A DNA stretch of 26,013 nt, taken from contig RFKD01000023.1 of NCBI GenBank assembly GCA_003694545.1, positions 1 through 26,013 on the forward strand, written 5' to 3'. The notes under the pieces are model-generated. The model ran no database searches, had not been told where the DNA came from, and saw nothing but the letters and a program-made list of their open reading frames with translations. The stretch comes from Candidatus Parcubacteria bacterium. Its GTDB lineage: Bacteria; Patescibacteriota; Minisyncoccia; Phycocordibacterales; UBA12088. Below are positions 7,537 through 14,572 of this stretch, one piece after another; the first letter of the stretch is position 1, and each line of letters opens with the position of its first letter. The position numbers and the translations under genes are program-made.

Positions 7537-7730
7537 AAAAACCAAGAAACTCCACAACCTTACCCTTCGGACGACGGATGCTTTGAAGCAATAAAAGGCG
7601 ACCTGTCTTCCTGAGGATGCGCCCAGTAGGGTCCGCAAAAGCAAGCGCGGGGACCAGGCGGTCCTTGCGAAGAAGGCCTCTTACGCCATGCGCGGCGTTG
7701 CCGTCCGAAGGGCAAGAGTGTGGAGCACTC
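7537..7730 (-). ncRNA. Structured small RNA, candidate 6S RNA
   Basis: The ends of this 194-nt segment pair in a long closing helix, 7550-7573 with 7702-7725, with 23 of 24 positions paired on the minus strand. Two of these pairs are G-U on minus but would be A-C mismatches on plus, so minus is the transcribed strand. Inside, 7597-7687 folds as a long imperfect hairpin: GGC/GCC, GGCCT/AGGTC, TCTTC/GAAGA, AGGA/TCCT, CGCC/GGCG and a GGTCC-based tip. The unpaired middle has 14 nt on the 5' side and 23 nt on the 3' side, the latter holding a small TGCT/AGCA hairpin. Closing stem, central bubble and apical stem are the 6S RNA plan, and the size fits. 6S RNA sequesters RNA polymerase by mimicking an open promoter. 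A U-rich 3' flank (TTTCTTGGTTTTT) follows the stem. The RNA call is firmer than the 6S assignment. Confidence 0.65.
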
Positions 7731-7732
7731 GC

Positions 7733-7741
7733 TGTTATGAT
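7733..7741 (+). promoter_or_regulatory. Possible extended -10 for ruvB
   Basis: TGTTATGAT on the plus strand overlaps the -10 of the minus-strand RNA promoter. It would start a transcript near 7748 with a leader of about 60 nt before the ruvB ATG at 7810. No good -35 is seen, so this is weaker than the opposing promoter. Confidence 0.35.
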
Positions 7742-7764
7742 AGCATACAAGGAAGCCCTTGCAA
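7737..7764 (-). promoter_or_regulatory. Promoter of the structured RNA
   Basis: On the minus strand, TTGCAA (7764-7759), a 16-nt spacer, and -10 TATCAT (7742-7737, five of six matches) preceded by TGC give a TGn-extended promoter. Its start point would fall near 7730, just before the closing helix of the RNA. Confidence 0.65.
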
Positions 7765-7809
7765 AAACAACAGCGTGTGCGATTTTGTGTGCTCTCACCA
7801 TTTAGACAT

Positions 7810-8808
7810 ATGGAAAAAAACTTGTCAACCCCCCCTGAGGCCCACCTCGATAAGACCCTCCGACCCGCTTCGTGGGATGAGTATGTGGGGCAAGAAACCA
7901 TTAAACGCAATGTCCGCATTCTGCTTGAGGCTGCCCGCTCGCGTGGCCACCCTCCCGAGCACCTCCTTTTTTATGGGCCTCCGGGGTTAGGGAAAACCAC
8001 GCTGGCATACCTGATTGCCAATGAGCTTGGGGCCCAGCTTCGAGCAACTTCGGGCCCGGCAATTGAGCGGGTCGGTGATCTTGCTGCCATTCTCTCGAAC
8101 CTTGAGCCCTACGATATATTGTTTATTGACGAAATCCACCGCCTTCCCAAAACCATTGAAGAGGTTTTGTACCCAGCGCTTGAGTCAGGAACCCTTGACC
8201 TCATCATTGGAAAAGGTCCTTCGGCGCGTACGGTGCAATTGTCGCTACCCCCGTTTACGCTCATTGCCGCAACCACCCGCTATGCGGGGCTTTCCGCCCC
8301 GTTGCGGTCGCGTTTTTCGGGGGGAACCCACCGCTTGGAGTTTTATTCCCTTGATGAGATGGTGCAAATTTTAACGCGATCCGCGGCGCTGTTAGGCATC
8401 ACCACCGACGCCGCCACGCTGCGTATCATCGCCCTGCGCTCGCGCAGTACGCCGCGCACGGCAAACTTCCTCCTTAAGCGCGTGCGCGACTTCGCTGAAG
8501 TCCACAATCGCCCGCTTGACGACGCGTGCGCCACGGAGGCGTTAGAACTGCTTGGGGTGGACGAACGCGGCCTCACTGCCGAAGACCGATCTATCTTGCT
8601 CGCTATTATCGAGCGTTTTGGCGGCGGCCCTGTCGGGCTTGCCACGCTTGCCGCCGCAGTAAGCGAGGAAGAAGAAACGATAGCGACCGTTCACGAACCA
8701 TACCTGATGCAGTTGGGATTCCTTGAGCGGACGCCGCGCGGCAGAAAGGCTACCCCTCTTGCGTATCAACACCTCAACTTCACTATCCCGCAGCGGGCGC
8801 TCCTTTGA
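7810..8808 (+). CDS. ruvB: Holliday junction branch migration ATPase RuvB
   Basis: RuvB forms the hexameric AAA+ motor that, with RuvA, moves Holliday junctions. The 332-aa product from ATG 7810 begins MEKNLSTPPEAHLDKTLRP, the usual RuvB N-terminus just before the WDEYVGQ motif. An upstream ATG at 7759 would add 17 unconserved residues. Walker A GPPGLGKT is at 56-63, Walker B LFIDEIHRL at about 104-112, and the sensor segment LIAATTRYAGLSAPLRSRF follows. The C-terminal winged helix ends ERTPRGRKATPLAYQHL. The length is normal. It is followed 49 nt later by yebC and then ruvC. ruvA is not in the window. Confidence 0.97.
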   Translation: MEKNLSTPPEAHLDKTLRPASWDEYVGQETIKRNVRILLEAARSRGHPPEHLLFYGPPGLGKTTLAYLIANELGAQLRATSGPAIERVGDLAAILSNLEPYDILFIDEIHRLPKTIEEVLYPALESGTLDLIIGKGPSARTVQLSLPPFTLIAATTRYAGLSAPLRSRFSGGTHRLEFYSLDEMVQILTRSAALLGITTDAATLRIIALRSRSTPRTANFLLKRVRDFAEVHNRPLDDACATEALELLGVDERGLTAEDRSILLAIIERFGGGPVGLATLAAAVSEEEETIATVHEPYLMQLGFLERTPRGRKATPLAYQHLNFTIPQRALL

Positions 8809-8822
8809 ACAACCAACCCCTC

Positions 8823-8851
8823 TTGGCAGCACGGCACCAAGGCGGTAAAGT
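8823..8851 (+). promoter_or_regulatory. Promoter of yebC
   Basis: TTGGCA (8823-8828), a 17-nt spacer and TAAAGT (8846-8851) form a sigma70-like promoter. The yebC ATG (8858) lies 6 nt after the -10, so the transcript would start at or beside the start codon (leaderless). Confidence 0.5.
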
Positions 8852-8857
8852 GGCATT

Positions 8858-9403
8858 ATGGCTGGTCACAACAAGTGGTCAAAAATCAAACACAAAAAAG
8901 CCGTCGCCGACGCCAAAAAAAGCCGAGAGTTTTCGCGCCTCGCGCTCCTTATTACCGCAACAGCGCGGGAAGCGGGGAGCGCTGAGGCTCCTTCCGTGCG
9001 CGCCGCAATTGAAAAGGCACGCGTGGCGCATGTACCCAAAGAAAACATTGAGCGGGCGCTTGCCCGCGGCTTAAGTGCAGACGCGCAAGCGCTGGAATCA
9101 GTTACCTACGAAGCGTACGGCCCCGCCGGCGTGGCGTTGATTATCGATACCCTCACGGACAACCGCAACCGAACCGTCCAAGAAATCAAGCACATTCTCA
9201 CAAAACACGGCGGTTCTCTCGGCGCCCCCGGATCGGTGCAATGGGCATTTACAAAAACTCAAGAAGGTTGGGAGCCTACCACGACAATTTCCCTTTCCCC
9301 GCAAGATGCTGAGCGCCTCAAGGTGCTCCTTGAGGCGCTTGAGGAGCAGGATGATGTCGAAGCTGTCTTTTCCAACGAGGCTTCTTCTGAAGCGGACGCA
9401 TGA
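8858..9403 (+). CDS. yebC: YebC/PmpR-family protein (transcription/translation factor)
   Basis: The signature N-terminus MAGHNKWSKIKHKKAVADAKK identifies YebC/TACO1. The next blocks also fit: VRAAIEKARVAHVPKENIERAL, the YEAYGPAGVALIIDTLTDNRNRT strand and the GGSLGAPGSVQWAF segment. The family is known both as transcription regulators (PmpR) and as translation factors that relieve ribosome stalling on proline stretches. At 181 aa it is clearly shorter than the usual 240-250 aa. The part between the QWAF segment and the C-terminal strand (DDVEAVFSN) is cut down, so the second/third-domain insertion is largely missing. It overlaps ruvC by 4 nt (ATGA), and the yebC-ruvC pairing is common in bacteria. 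Confidence 0.95.
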   Translation: MAGHNKWSKIKHKKAVADAKKSREFSRLALLITATAREAGSAEAPSVRAAIEKARVAHVPKENIERALARGLSADAQALESVTYEAYGPAGVALIIDTLTDNRNRTVQEIKHILTKHGGSLGAPGSVQWAFTKTQEGWEPTTTISLSPQDAERLKVLLEALEEQDDVEAVFSNEASSEADA

Positions 9404-9897
9404 GCCAAAAGCGCGTTATTGCCGCCTTTGATCCAGGGTACGATCGGCTGGGTGTCGCGGTGCTCTCGGGCGATGTTCACTCGCCAACATTGCTTTTCAC
9501 CCGCACCCTGCGCACTGAGCGCTCGTTGGAACACGACGCCCGGCTGTATAGCCTCGGGAAGCAGGTGGCTCACGTTCTTGCGGAGTATCAACCATCGTTG
9601 TGTGCGCTGGAAACCCTTTTCTTCCAAGTTAACAGGAAAACCGCCCTTGCGGTTGCTGAAGCCCGGGGGATTATCCGCTATGAAATCGCGCGCGCTGGAG
9701 TGCCGCTCGTGGAACTTTCCCCGCAAGCCGTGAAAATTGCAGCAACCTCGGACGGGCGAGCAAGCAAGGAAGCTGTGGAGCGCATGGTGCGCCGTTTGAC
9801 ACGCATGGACAACAACGCCCAACTGGGAGACGACGCCATAGACGCTATCGCGCTTGCTATTGCAGCGCTCGCCCACGCTCCCCGCCTTCAACAATAA
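9400..9897 (+). CDS. ruvC: Crossover junction endodeoxyribonuclease RuvC
   Basis: RuvC is the dimeric resolvase that cuts Holliday junctions. The 165-aa product has the RNase H-like catalytic set in place: Asp11 in AAFDPGYDRLG, Glu71 in CALETLFF, and Asp145/Asp148 in GDDAIDAIALA. The segment TALAVAEARGIIRYEIAR and the ELSPQAVKIAATSDGRASKEAV motif are characteristic. The length is typical. The start overlaps the yebC stop by 4 nt, so translation is coupled. Together with ruvB (upstream) and ruvX (elsewhere in the window) this covers most of junction processing. Confidence 0.96.
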   Translation: MSQKRVIAAFDPGYDRLGVAVLSGDVHSPTLLFTRTLRTERSLEHDARLYSLGKQVAHVLAEYQPSLCALETLFFQVNRKTALAVAEARGIIRYEIARAGVPLVELSPQAVKIAATSDGRASKEAVERMVRRLTRMDNNAQLGDDAIDAIALAIAALAHAPRLQQ

Positions 9898-9905
9898 CGG
9901 GCGAG

Positions 9906-9914
9906 TTATCCACA
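9906..9914 (+). promoter_or_regulatory. Perfect DnaA box after ruvC
   Basis: TTATCCACA, an exact DnaA box, lies 8 nt after the ruvC stop, in the 110-bp gap before the acidic-protein gene. It is about 4.6 kb from oriC. It could titrate DnaA or regulate the downstream gene; this is inference. Confidence 0.5.
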
Positions 9915-10007
9915 CACAGGATGTTGCGTTTCCCGTCCAATATGCTATTTCTCGTGGGAAGCTCAAACGAGCTAGTTACCACATTAACCAATGCATAACT
10001 TCGCGTT

Positions 10008-10238
10008 ATGGGGTTTTTCACCTTTTTAGCGTCTTATCCGCTTGACGCCGTTGCGCAGTGGGTTGCGTTGTTCGCGCAAGACGATGACGAAGCATTGTTC
10101 GACGAAGAAGACGATTCTCTTTCCGATGATGTGTTTGCCGAGGGTGAGGAGGATGAAGAGCAGGAAAACGAGTTTTTTGACGACGAGGACGACGAAGACG
10201 AATTTAACGACTTCGACCTCAACGAAGAAGAGGAGTAA
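10008..10238 (+). CDS. Small highly acidic protein of unknown function
   Basis: The 76-aa product starts with a hydrophobic stretch (MGFFTFLASYPLDAVAQWVALFA, residues 1-23) and then becomes almost wholly Asp/Glu (residues 25-76, e.g. DDDEALFDEEDDSLSDD), with a few Phe and no Lys or Arg. The net charge is extremely negative. I recognise no family. Acidic tails occur in the RNA polymerase delta subunit, histone- or ribosome-binding factors and metal-binding proteins, but nothing specific links this one to them. It lies between ruvC and the penicillin-binding protein, same strand, with 33 nt to the latter. No Shine-Dalgarno is seen. The extreme composition makes a chance frame possible, but the gene order and the otherwise empty 370-bp gap support it. 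Confidence 0.55.
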   Translation: MGFFTFLASYPLDAVAQWVALFAQDDDEALFDEEDDSLSDDVFAEGEEDEEQENEFFDDEDDEDEFNDFDLNEEEE

Positions 10239-10250
10239 CACCGCGCGCTA

Positions 10251-10270
10251 GTGTGCTAGTATGAGCACAC
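10251..10270 (+). promoter_or_regulatory. Extended -10 inside an inverted repeat, before the PBP gene
   Basis: GTGTGCT (10251-10257) and AGCACAC (10264-10270) form a 7-bp inverted repeat with a 6-nt spacer. Within it lies TGCTAGTAT (10254-10262), identical to the tRNA-Ser -10 region. The ATG (10272) is 9 nt past the -10. A repressor site over the promoter is possible but unproven. Confidence 0.45.
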
Positions 10271-10271
10271 T

Positions 10272-12806
10272 ATGCGTGGAGGCGTGTTGCGGTTCAAGAG
10301 AACGATTGCCCGCTTGGGGTGGGGGAGGTTGTTGGTGCGTCTGATTCTCTTTTCTTTTTCCTTGTTGTTTATCGTGGGAGGGTTGGGTCTTTTATGGGTG
10401 GCTTCTTTGCCGATTCCTGATTTAGACGCGTTCCGCGCGAGAAAAATACAGCAGTCGTTGAAGTTGTACGACCGAACCGGGGAAGTGCTCCTGTACGAAC
10501 TCTATCAATCAACAAAGCGCACCGTCGTTCCCGCAGACGCCATTGCGCCAGCAATGAAGCAAGCGGTTGTCGCGATTGAAGATAGCGAGTTTTATGAGCA
10601 TCACGGCGTTCGCCCCCTTGCTATTGCGCGGGCGGTGCTCGCGAATTTGTTTTCCCTCTCGTTTGAACAAGGAGGTTCCACCATAACCCAACAGGTAGTA
10701 AAAAACACCGTGCTTGTCGCCGACAAATCAGTCGTCCGCAAGGTGAAGGAGTGGGTGTTGGCGCTCAAATTAGACGCCCACTACTCAAAAGACGAAATCC
10801 TCACCTTCTACCTCAATGAGACCCCGTTTGGTGGGACTATTTATGGCGTGGAAGAAGCCGCGCAAACCTTCTTTGGTAAACACGCAAGCGAACTCACTCT
10901 CGCACAAGCGGCGTATCTCGCCGCTATACCGCAAGCCCCCACCTACTACTCCCCTTACGGCACCCACCGCGACGCTTTAGAGGCGAGGAAAAATCTCGTA
11001 TTGGAGCGGATGCGGGAGTTGGGATTTATTTCCCCCCAAGAATACGAAGCCGCTCACCAAGAAAAGGTTACCTTCCTGCCGCGCGGAAGCGAGGGTATCA
11101 AAGCCCCACATTTCGTGTTTTATACCCAAGAATGGCTTGAAGAACGCTACGGCCGATCGTCTTTGCAAGAAAGCGGCTGGCGCGTTATTACCACACTGGA
11201 TTGGAATCTCCAGGAACAATATGAAGCCATCACAAAAGAGCACGCTTTGCGCAATGAAAAAGAAAACAAGGCAAGCAACGCTGCGCTAGTCGCGCTTGCT
11301 CCCCAAACCGGCGAGATTCTCGCAATGGTTGGCTCCCGCGACTACAACGACGAAGTGATTGACGGCGCGTTTAATGTGATTACCGCCCGCCGCCAGCCTG
11401 GGTCCGCCATTAAACCTTTTGTCTACGCGCAAGCATTTCTCAAAGGTTTCACGCCGCAAACTGTGGTGTTTGATGTTCCCACCCAATTTTCCACCGCCTG
11501 CTCCCCTCACGATCTCACTAAAACCTATCCGTGCTACGCACCGGAAAACTACGATAACAAGTTTCGCGGGCCAATAACATTTCGCGAAGCGCTCGCGCAA
11601 TCGTTGAATGTTCCGTCTGTGAAGGTGTTGTATCTTGCCGGTATAAGCTCAGCGCTCAATTTAGCGCACACGATGGGACTCACCTCGCTCGACCCCACCG
11701 ATACCCGCTACGGCTTAACGCTGGTGTTGGGAGGCGGTGAGGTAACCCCTCTTGAGCTTGCAAGCGCCTACGGCGTGTTCGCAACCGGCGGCGTTCGCGT
11801 GGAGCCGACACCCGTCTTGCGTATTGAATCTTCCACAGGAGAAGTAGTATGGGAAAATCACTCGGAAGGCCGCCGAGTTTTACCAGAAGCTATTGCCGCA
11901 ACGATAAGCAGTATCCTTTCCGATAACGAAGCCCGCACCCCCGCGTTTGGACCCAATTCGCCTCTCTACTTCCCCGACAATTTCGTGGCCGCAAAAACGG
12001 GAACCACCAATGAATACCGAGACGCGTGGACGATGGGCTATACCACATCCGTCGTGGTCGGCGCGTGGGCGGGCAACAACGACAACACCCCAATGGAAAA
12101 AAAGGTTGCTTCATATCTTATTGCTCCCCTTTGGCGCAAGGCAATGGAAATCGCGCTGACGAAATACACAGATGAGCCGTTTCCTGAGCCGCCGCCCCCG
12201 CCAACGGAGGTCAAGCCGATACTGCGCGGTGTGTGGTTAGGAAACGAAAGTTATGTTGTTGACACCGTTTCCGGTAAGCTTGCAACTCCCCTCACTCCTC
12301 CCGAGACAACCGAAGAGCGGTTTATTCCTTCTGTTCACAGCGTTCTCCATTGGGTTGACAAAGATGACCCTTTGGGCCCGCCACCACAGAATCCCGCAAA
12401 CGATCCGCAGTATCCCTACTGGGAAGCCGGTGTCGCGCGGTGGAAAGAGCAAAACAACATCAACGACAGTTTGTTTGCCCCAAAACCAACCGACTACGAT
12501 GATGTGCACACGCCGGAGAATCAGCCGATCGTCGTCGTTTTGGAGCCAAAGCCGAATGCAACGCACCACGCCACGCACGCCCTCACTGTGAGCGTTAACG
12601 CGACTGGAAAATTCCCCCCTCGCGCAATGGAGGTGTATGTGAATGATGTGTTTGTCGGCAAAGACGAAACTCCTCCACTTTCCTTCACCTTCACCCCTGC
12701 AGACTTTTCCTGGATAACCCCAGGAAAGGCGGAGGTGCGTGTTCGCGTCATTGACGAAGTGTACAACAAAAAAGAAGCGCAAGCCCTCATCAACATAACG
12801 CCATAG
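10272..12806 (+). CDS. Class A penicillin-binding protein (PBP1A-like)
   Basis: This bifunctional peptidoglycan synthase is anchored by one N-terminal membrane segment (about 21-47) with the enzyme domains outside. The GT51 transglycosylase shows AIEDSEFYEHHGV (about 101-113, catalytic Glu103), FEQGGSTITQQ (131-141) and YLNETPFGGTIYGVEEAAQTFFGK. The transpeptidase has all three penicillin-binding motifs: SAIK (378-381), SLN (444-446) and KTG (575-577). After a Pro-rich stretch (about residues 645-650, FPEPPPPPTE) there is a C-terminal beta-rich, Ig-like domain (about 750-844). The total of 844 aa is normal for PBP1A with an appended domain. The gene ends 15 nt from the convergent DciA-like gene. 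Confidence 0.96.
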   Translation: MRGGVLRFKRTIARLGWGRLLVRLILFSFSLLFIVGGLGLLWVASLPIPDLDAFRARKIQQSLKLYDRTGEVLLYELYQSTKRTVVPADAIAPAMKQAVVAIEDSEFYEHHGVRPLAIARAVLANLFSLSFEQGGSTITQQVVKNTVLVADKSVVRKVKEWVLALKLDAHYSKDEILTFYLNETPFGGTIYGVEEAAQTFFGKHASELTLAQAAYLAAIPQAPTYYSPYGTHRDALEARKNLVLERMRELGFISPQEYEAAHQEKVTFLPRGSEGIKAPHFVFYTQEWLEERYGRSSLQESGWRVITTLDWNLQEQYEAITKEHALRNEKENKASNAALVALAPQTGEILAMVGSRDYNDEVIDGAFNVITARRQPGSAIKPFVYAQAFLKGFTPQTVVFDVPTQFSTACSPHDLTKTYPCYAPENYDNKFRGPITFREALAQSLNVPSVKVLYLAGISSALNLAHTMGLTSLDPTDTRYGLTLVLGGGEVTPLELASAYGVFATGGVRVEPTPVLRIESSTGEVVWENHSEGRRVLPEAIAATISSILSDNEARTPAFGPNSPLYFPDNFVAAKTGTTNEYRDAWTMGYTTSVVVGAWAGNNDNTPMEKKVASYLIAPLWRKAMEIALTKYTDEPFPEPPPPPTEVKPILRGVWLGNESYVVDTVSGKLATPLTPPETTEERFIPSVHSVLHWVDKDDPLGPPPQNPANDPQYPYWEAGVARWKEQNNINDSLFAPKPTDYDDVHTPENQPIVVVLEPKPNATHHATHALTVSVNATGKFPPRAMEVYVNDVFVGKDETPPLSFTFTPADFSWITPGKAEVRVRVIDEVYNKKEAQALINITP

Positions 12807-12821
12807 CACCAAAAAGAGGCA

Positions 12822-13085
12822 CTAGCGTATGTCGCGCACGAGCGCGCCGGGAATTTCGTCACGCACGCGGCGCAAAATGCCTTGTTTATTGAGTAAAATC
12901 TCCGAGCGCTCAATTGGATGGACAGACAGTATCACCGTTCCGCGAACTACCTTGATGTTTTCCAAAGGAACCGTGATGCCGCAAACCTCAAAAACCATGT
13001 CCCGCACCGCGCGGCGCACGCTTTCGTTCGGCGGTGTAAAACTAGCGAACTTGGCAAGGTAGTGCTGAATGGGGTTGTAACTCAT
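12822..13085 (-). CDS. DUF721/DciA-like small protein downstream of dnaN
   Basis: The 87-aa product has the look of the DciA/DUF721 core. A strand sequence KVVRGTVILSVHPIERSE is followed by a helix in which NKQGILRRVRDEI leads to GALVRDIR, resembling the 'GxLxVxVxSSxWxxEL...LLxxLN...VxDIRFR' pattern of DciA. DciA loads the replicative helicase DnaB in bacteria lacking DnaC/DnaI. The N-terminal part (MSYNPIQHYLAKFASFTPPN) has no match I know. Position supports a replication role: it starts 8 nt after the dnaN stop, in the slot often held by recF or DciA-like genes. It is shorter than most DciA proteins. The assignment is tentative. Confidence 0.5.
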   Translation of the reverse strand: MSYNPIQHYLAKFASFTPPNESVRRAVRDMVFEVCGITVPLENIKVVRGTVILSVHPIERSEILLNKQGILRRVRDEIPGALVRDIR

Positions 13086-13093
13086 ACCGCGCT

Positions 13094-14188
13094 TTAACGG
13101 TTCATTGGCATTGTAAGATATCGGTATGAGCTGTCTCCTTCCCCGGTTATAACAAGGGGTTTGTTTCCCCCCACAAACTGCAGAATGACGCGCTGCGCGG
13201 CAATGGGTGGGAGTCCTTCTTGGAGGTAACGTAAATTAAATCCCACCTCCTGCGGATCGCCTTCTACGGCCGCGGCAACCTCCTCTTGCACCTCGCCCAC
13301 CTGCTGGTTGGACGCGAACAAGCGGATCACTCCTGCCGAGGGATCCACGGTGAGACGGACATAGGAAAATTGATCGGAAAAAATAGCGGTTCGTTTCAGC
13401 GCGTATGCGAACACCTCTTTTTCAATAACAGCCTTGGTGGCAAATGTGGTGGGGACGACGCGTTCATAGTCGGGAAAAGTTCCTTCAATGAGGCGTGTGG
13501 TGTAAACAAACCCGTCAAACGAAAAGCGGCACTGCTTTCCGTCTGTGTGAATGGTGGCGGAGCTTCTCTTGTTGAGAAGCCGAAGGACGCTCGCGGCAGA
13601 CCGTCGGGGAATAATAATTCCTTGAATTGGATCACCCCTTTCCAGCGACACACGCTTTTCAGCAAGCCGAAACGAGTCGGTTGCCGCCGCAAGCCCTTGT
13701 GTTTCATCAAGGTTGCAGTATATACCGGTCAACTCCGGTTTTATGGTGGATGTGGCAACCGCAGGAAGCGTCGCTTCAAATATATTCATCAATACCTCCC
13801 CTTCAATTCCCCGCTCTCGTTGTTTTGTTTGAAGTGAAGGAGGAGAAGGGAAATCGTCCGAGGCAAGCGCCCGTAGTTTTGCCTCACCAACCTGCAAAAC
13901 GCCGTCTTTAAGCGAGAGAGTAATATGTTCCCCCTTACTTGTGCTTACTACTTGGGAAAACACCACACCAGGAACAACCACTGACCCCTCCCCTTCCACC
14001 TTCGCGGGAATGGATGCTTCGATAAATTCTTCCAGGTTTGTCGCTCGGAGTGTTACCCCTTTTTTCTCAACAAGAATTTGAACGCCAGCAACCGCGGGAA
14101 GCGTTGTTGGGTTCCCGGTGAATCGCTCCACGACCGCAATGCGTTGCGCCGCTTCTTCTCGAGGGAGAATCACGGTGAATTTGTCCAT
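13094..14188 (-). CDS. dnaN: DNA polymerase III beta sliding clamp
   Basis: The beta clamp is the dimeric ring that tethers DNA polymerase III to DNA. The 364-aa length is normal for three tandem clamp domains. Recognisable segments are the start MDKFTVILPREEAAQRIAVVER, the LRATNLEEFIEASIPA strand, the VVVPGVVFSQVVS region, the ALASDDFPSPP motif (the usual 'DFP' turn) and the second-domain TDSFRLAEKRV. FPDYERVVPTTF and the ending YRYLTMPMNR (usual MPMR-type C-terminus) also fit. It follows dnaA on the same strand across the 384-bp origin gap. A TTGCAA element lies about 40 nt upstream of the ATG, with a weak TACCCT at 16-nt spacing. Confidence 0.96.
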   Translation of the reverse strand: MDKFTVILPREEAAQRIAVVERFTGNPTTLPAVAGVQILVEKKGVTLRATNLEEFIEASIPAKVEGEGSVVVPGVVFSQVVSTSKGEHITLSLKDGVLQVGEAKLRALASDDFPSPPSLQTKQRERGIEGEVLMNIFEATLPAVATSTIKPELTGIYCNLDETQGLAAATDSFRLAEKRVSLERGDPIQGIIIPRRSAASVLRLLNKRSSATIHTDGKQCRFSFDGFVYTTRLIEGTFPDYERVVPTTFATKAVIEKEVFAYALKRTAIFSDQFSYVRLTVDPSAGVIRLFASNQQVGEVQEEVAAAVEGDPQEVGFNLRYLQEGLPPIAAQRVILQFVGGNKPLVITGEGDSSYRYLTMPMNR

Positions 14189-14572
14189 ACTTCATTAAGG
14201 GTACATGAGTTTGACTAAGTTGCAATAGTAAGCGAGTATGGGGTGTTGTGTGTCGAAGTATCGAAAGGTTTGTAGATATACAAAGAGAAACTTTGTTAGG
14301 GGTGTTGATAGGGGGATGAGAAGAAAATCGTTTATTTTTTCAAGAATAATCATTCCACGAACGAAGTAAGGTTGTGGGTAGGGTGTGAAAATTTTTCTTG
14401 AAGGTTAATGAGGTTGCAATCGTTTCCAGCATACGACCACCCAAACCCCATCTATTACCGCCGCGTGCCCACTTTCCCCACACAACCCATTCCCCCATAT
14501 GGTTATCCACTTATCCACAAAACTATCCACATCCCTAGACGGACTCGCTCCGACCTACACCTAACAAGCAGC
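14189..14572. other. oriC: Replication origin region (oriC) between dnaA and dnaN
   Basis: This 384-bp gap between dnaN and dnaA holds clustered DnaA boxes at its dnaA-proximal side and a clearly AT-richer stretch (about 14235-14420, with T- and A-runs such as GTTTATTTTTTC) at the dnaN side. The latter is a good candidate for the unwinding element. A small hairpin ACAAAG-AGAAA-CTTTGT lies at 14280-14296. Location in the dnaA-dnaN gap is the commonest bacterial oriC position. A 62-codon frame at 14408-14596 crosses the boxes and is judged spurious. Confidence 0.75.
14503..14531 (+). promoter_or_regulatory. Three clustered DnaA boxes
   Basis: TTATCCACT (14503-14511), TTATCCACA (14511-14519, perfect) and CTATCCACA (14523-14531) lie head to tail on the plus strand, the first two sharing one base. 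Two are one mismatch from the consensus TTATCCACA. They lie 42-70 nt beyond the dnaA stop codon. Confidence 0.85.

Noticed and set aside
7511..7801. 96-aa minus-strand frame between pilB and ruvB ending with a GKVVEFLGFY segment resembling ribosomal protein S16
   Set aside because: The similarity is limited to a few residues, the S16 C-terminal part is missing and the N-terminal part is in another frame. The same bases are better explained by the long paired RNA structure.
10026..10241. Very hydrophobic 71-aa minus-strand frame
   Set aside because: It is the exact complement of the Asp/Glu codon run (GAA/GAC read as Phe/Val/Leu), so its apparent membrane character is an artefact.
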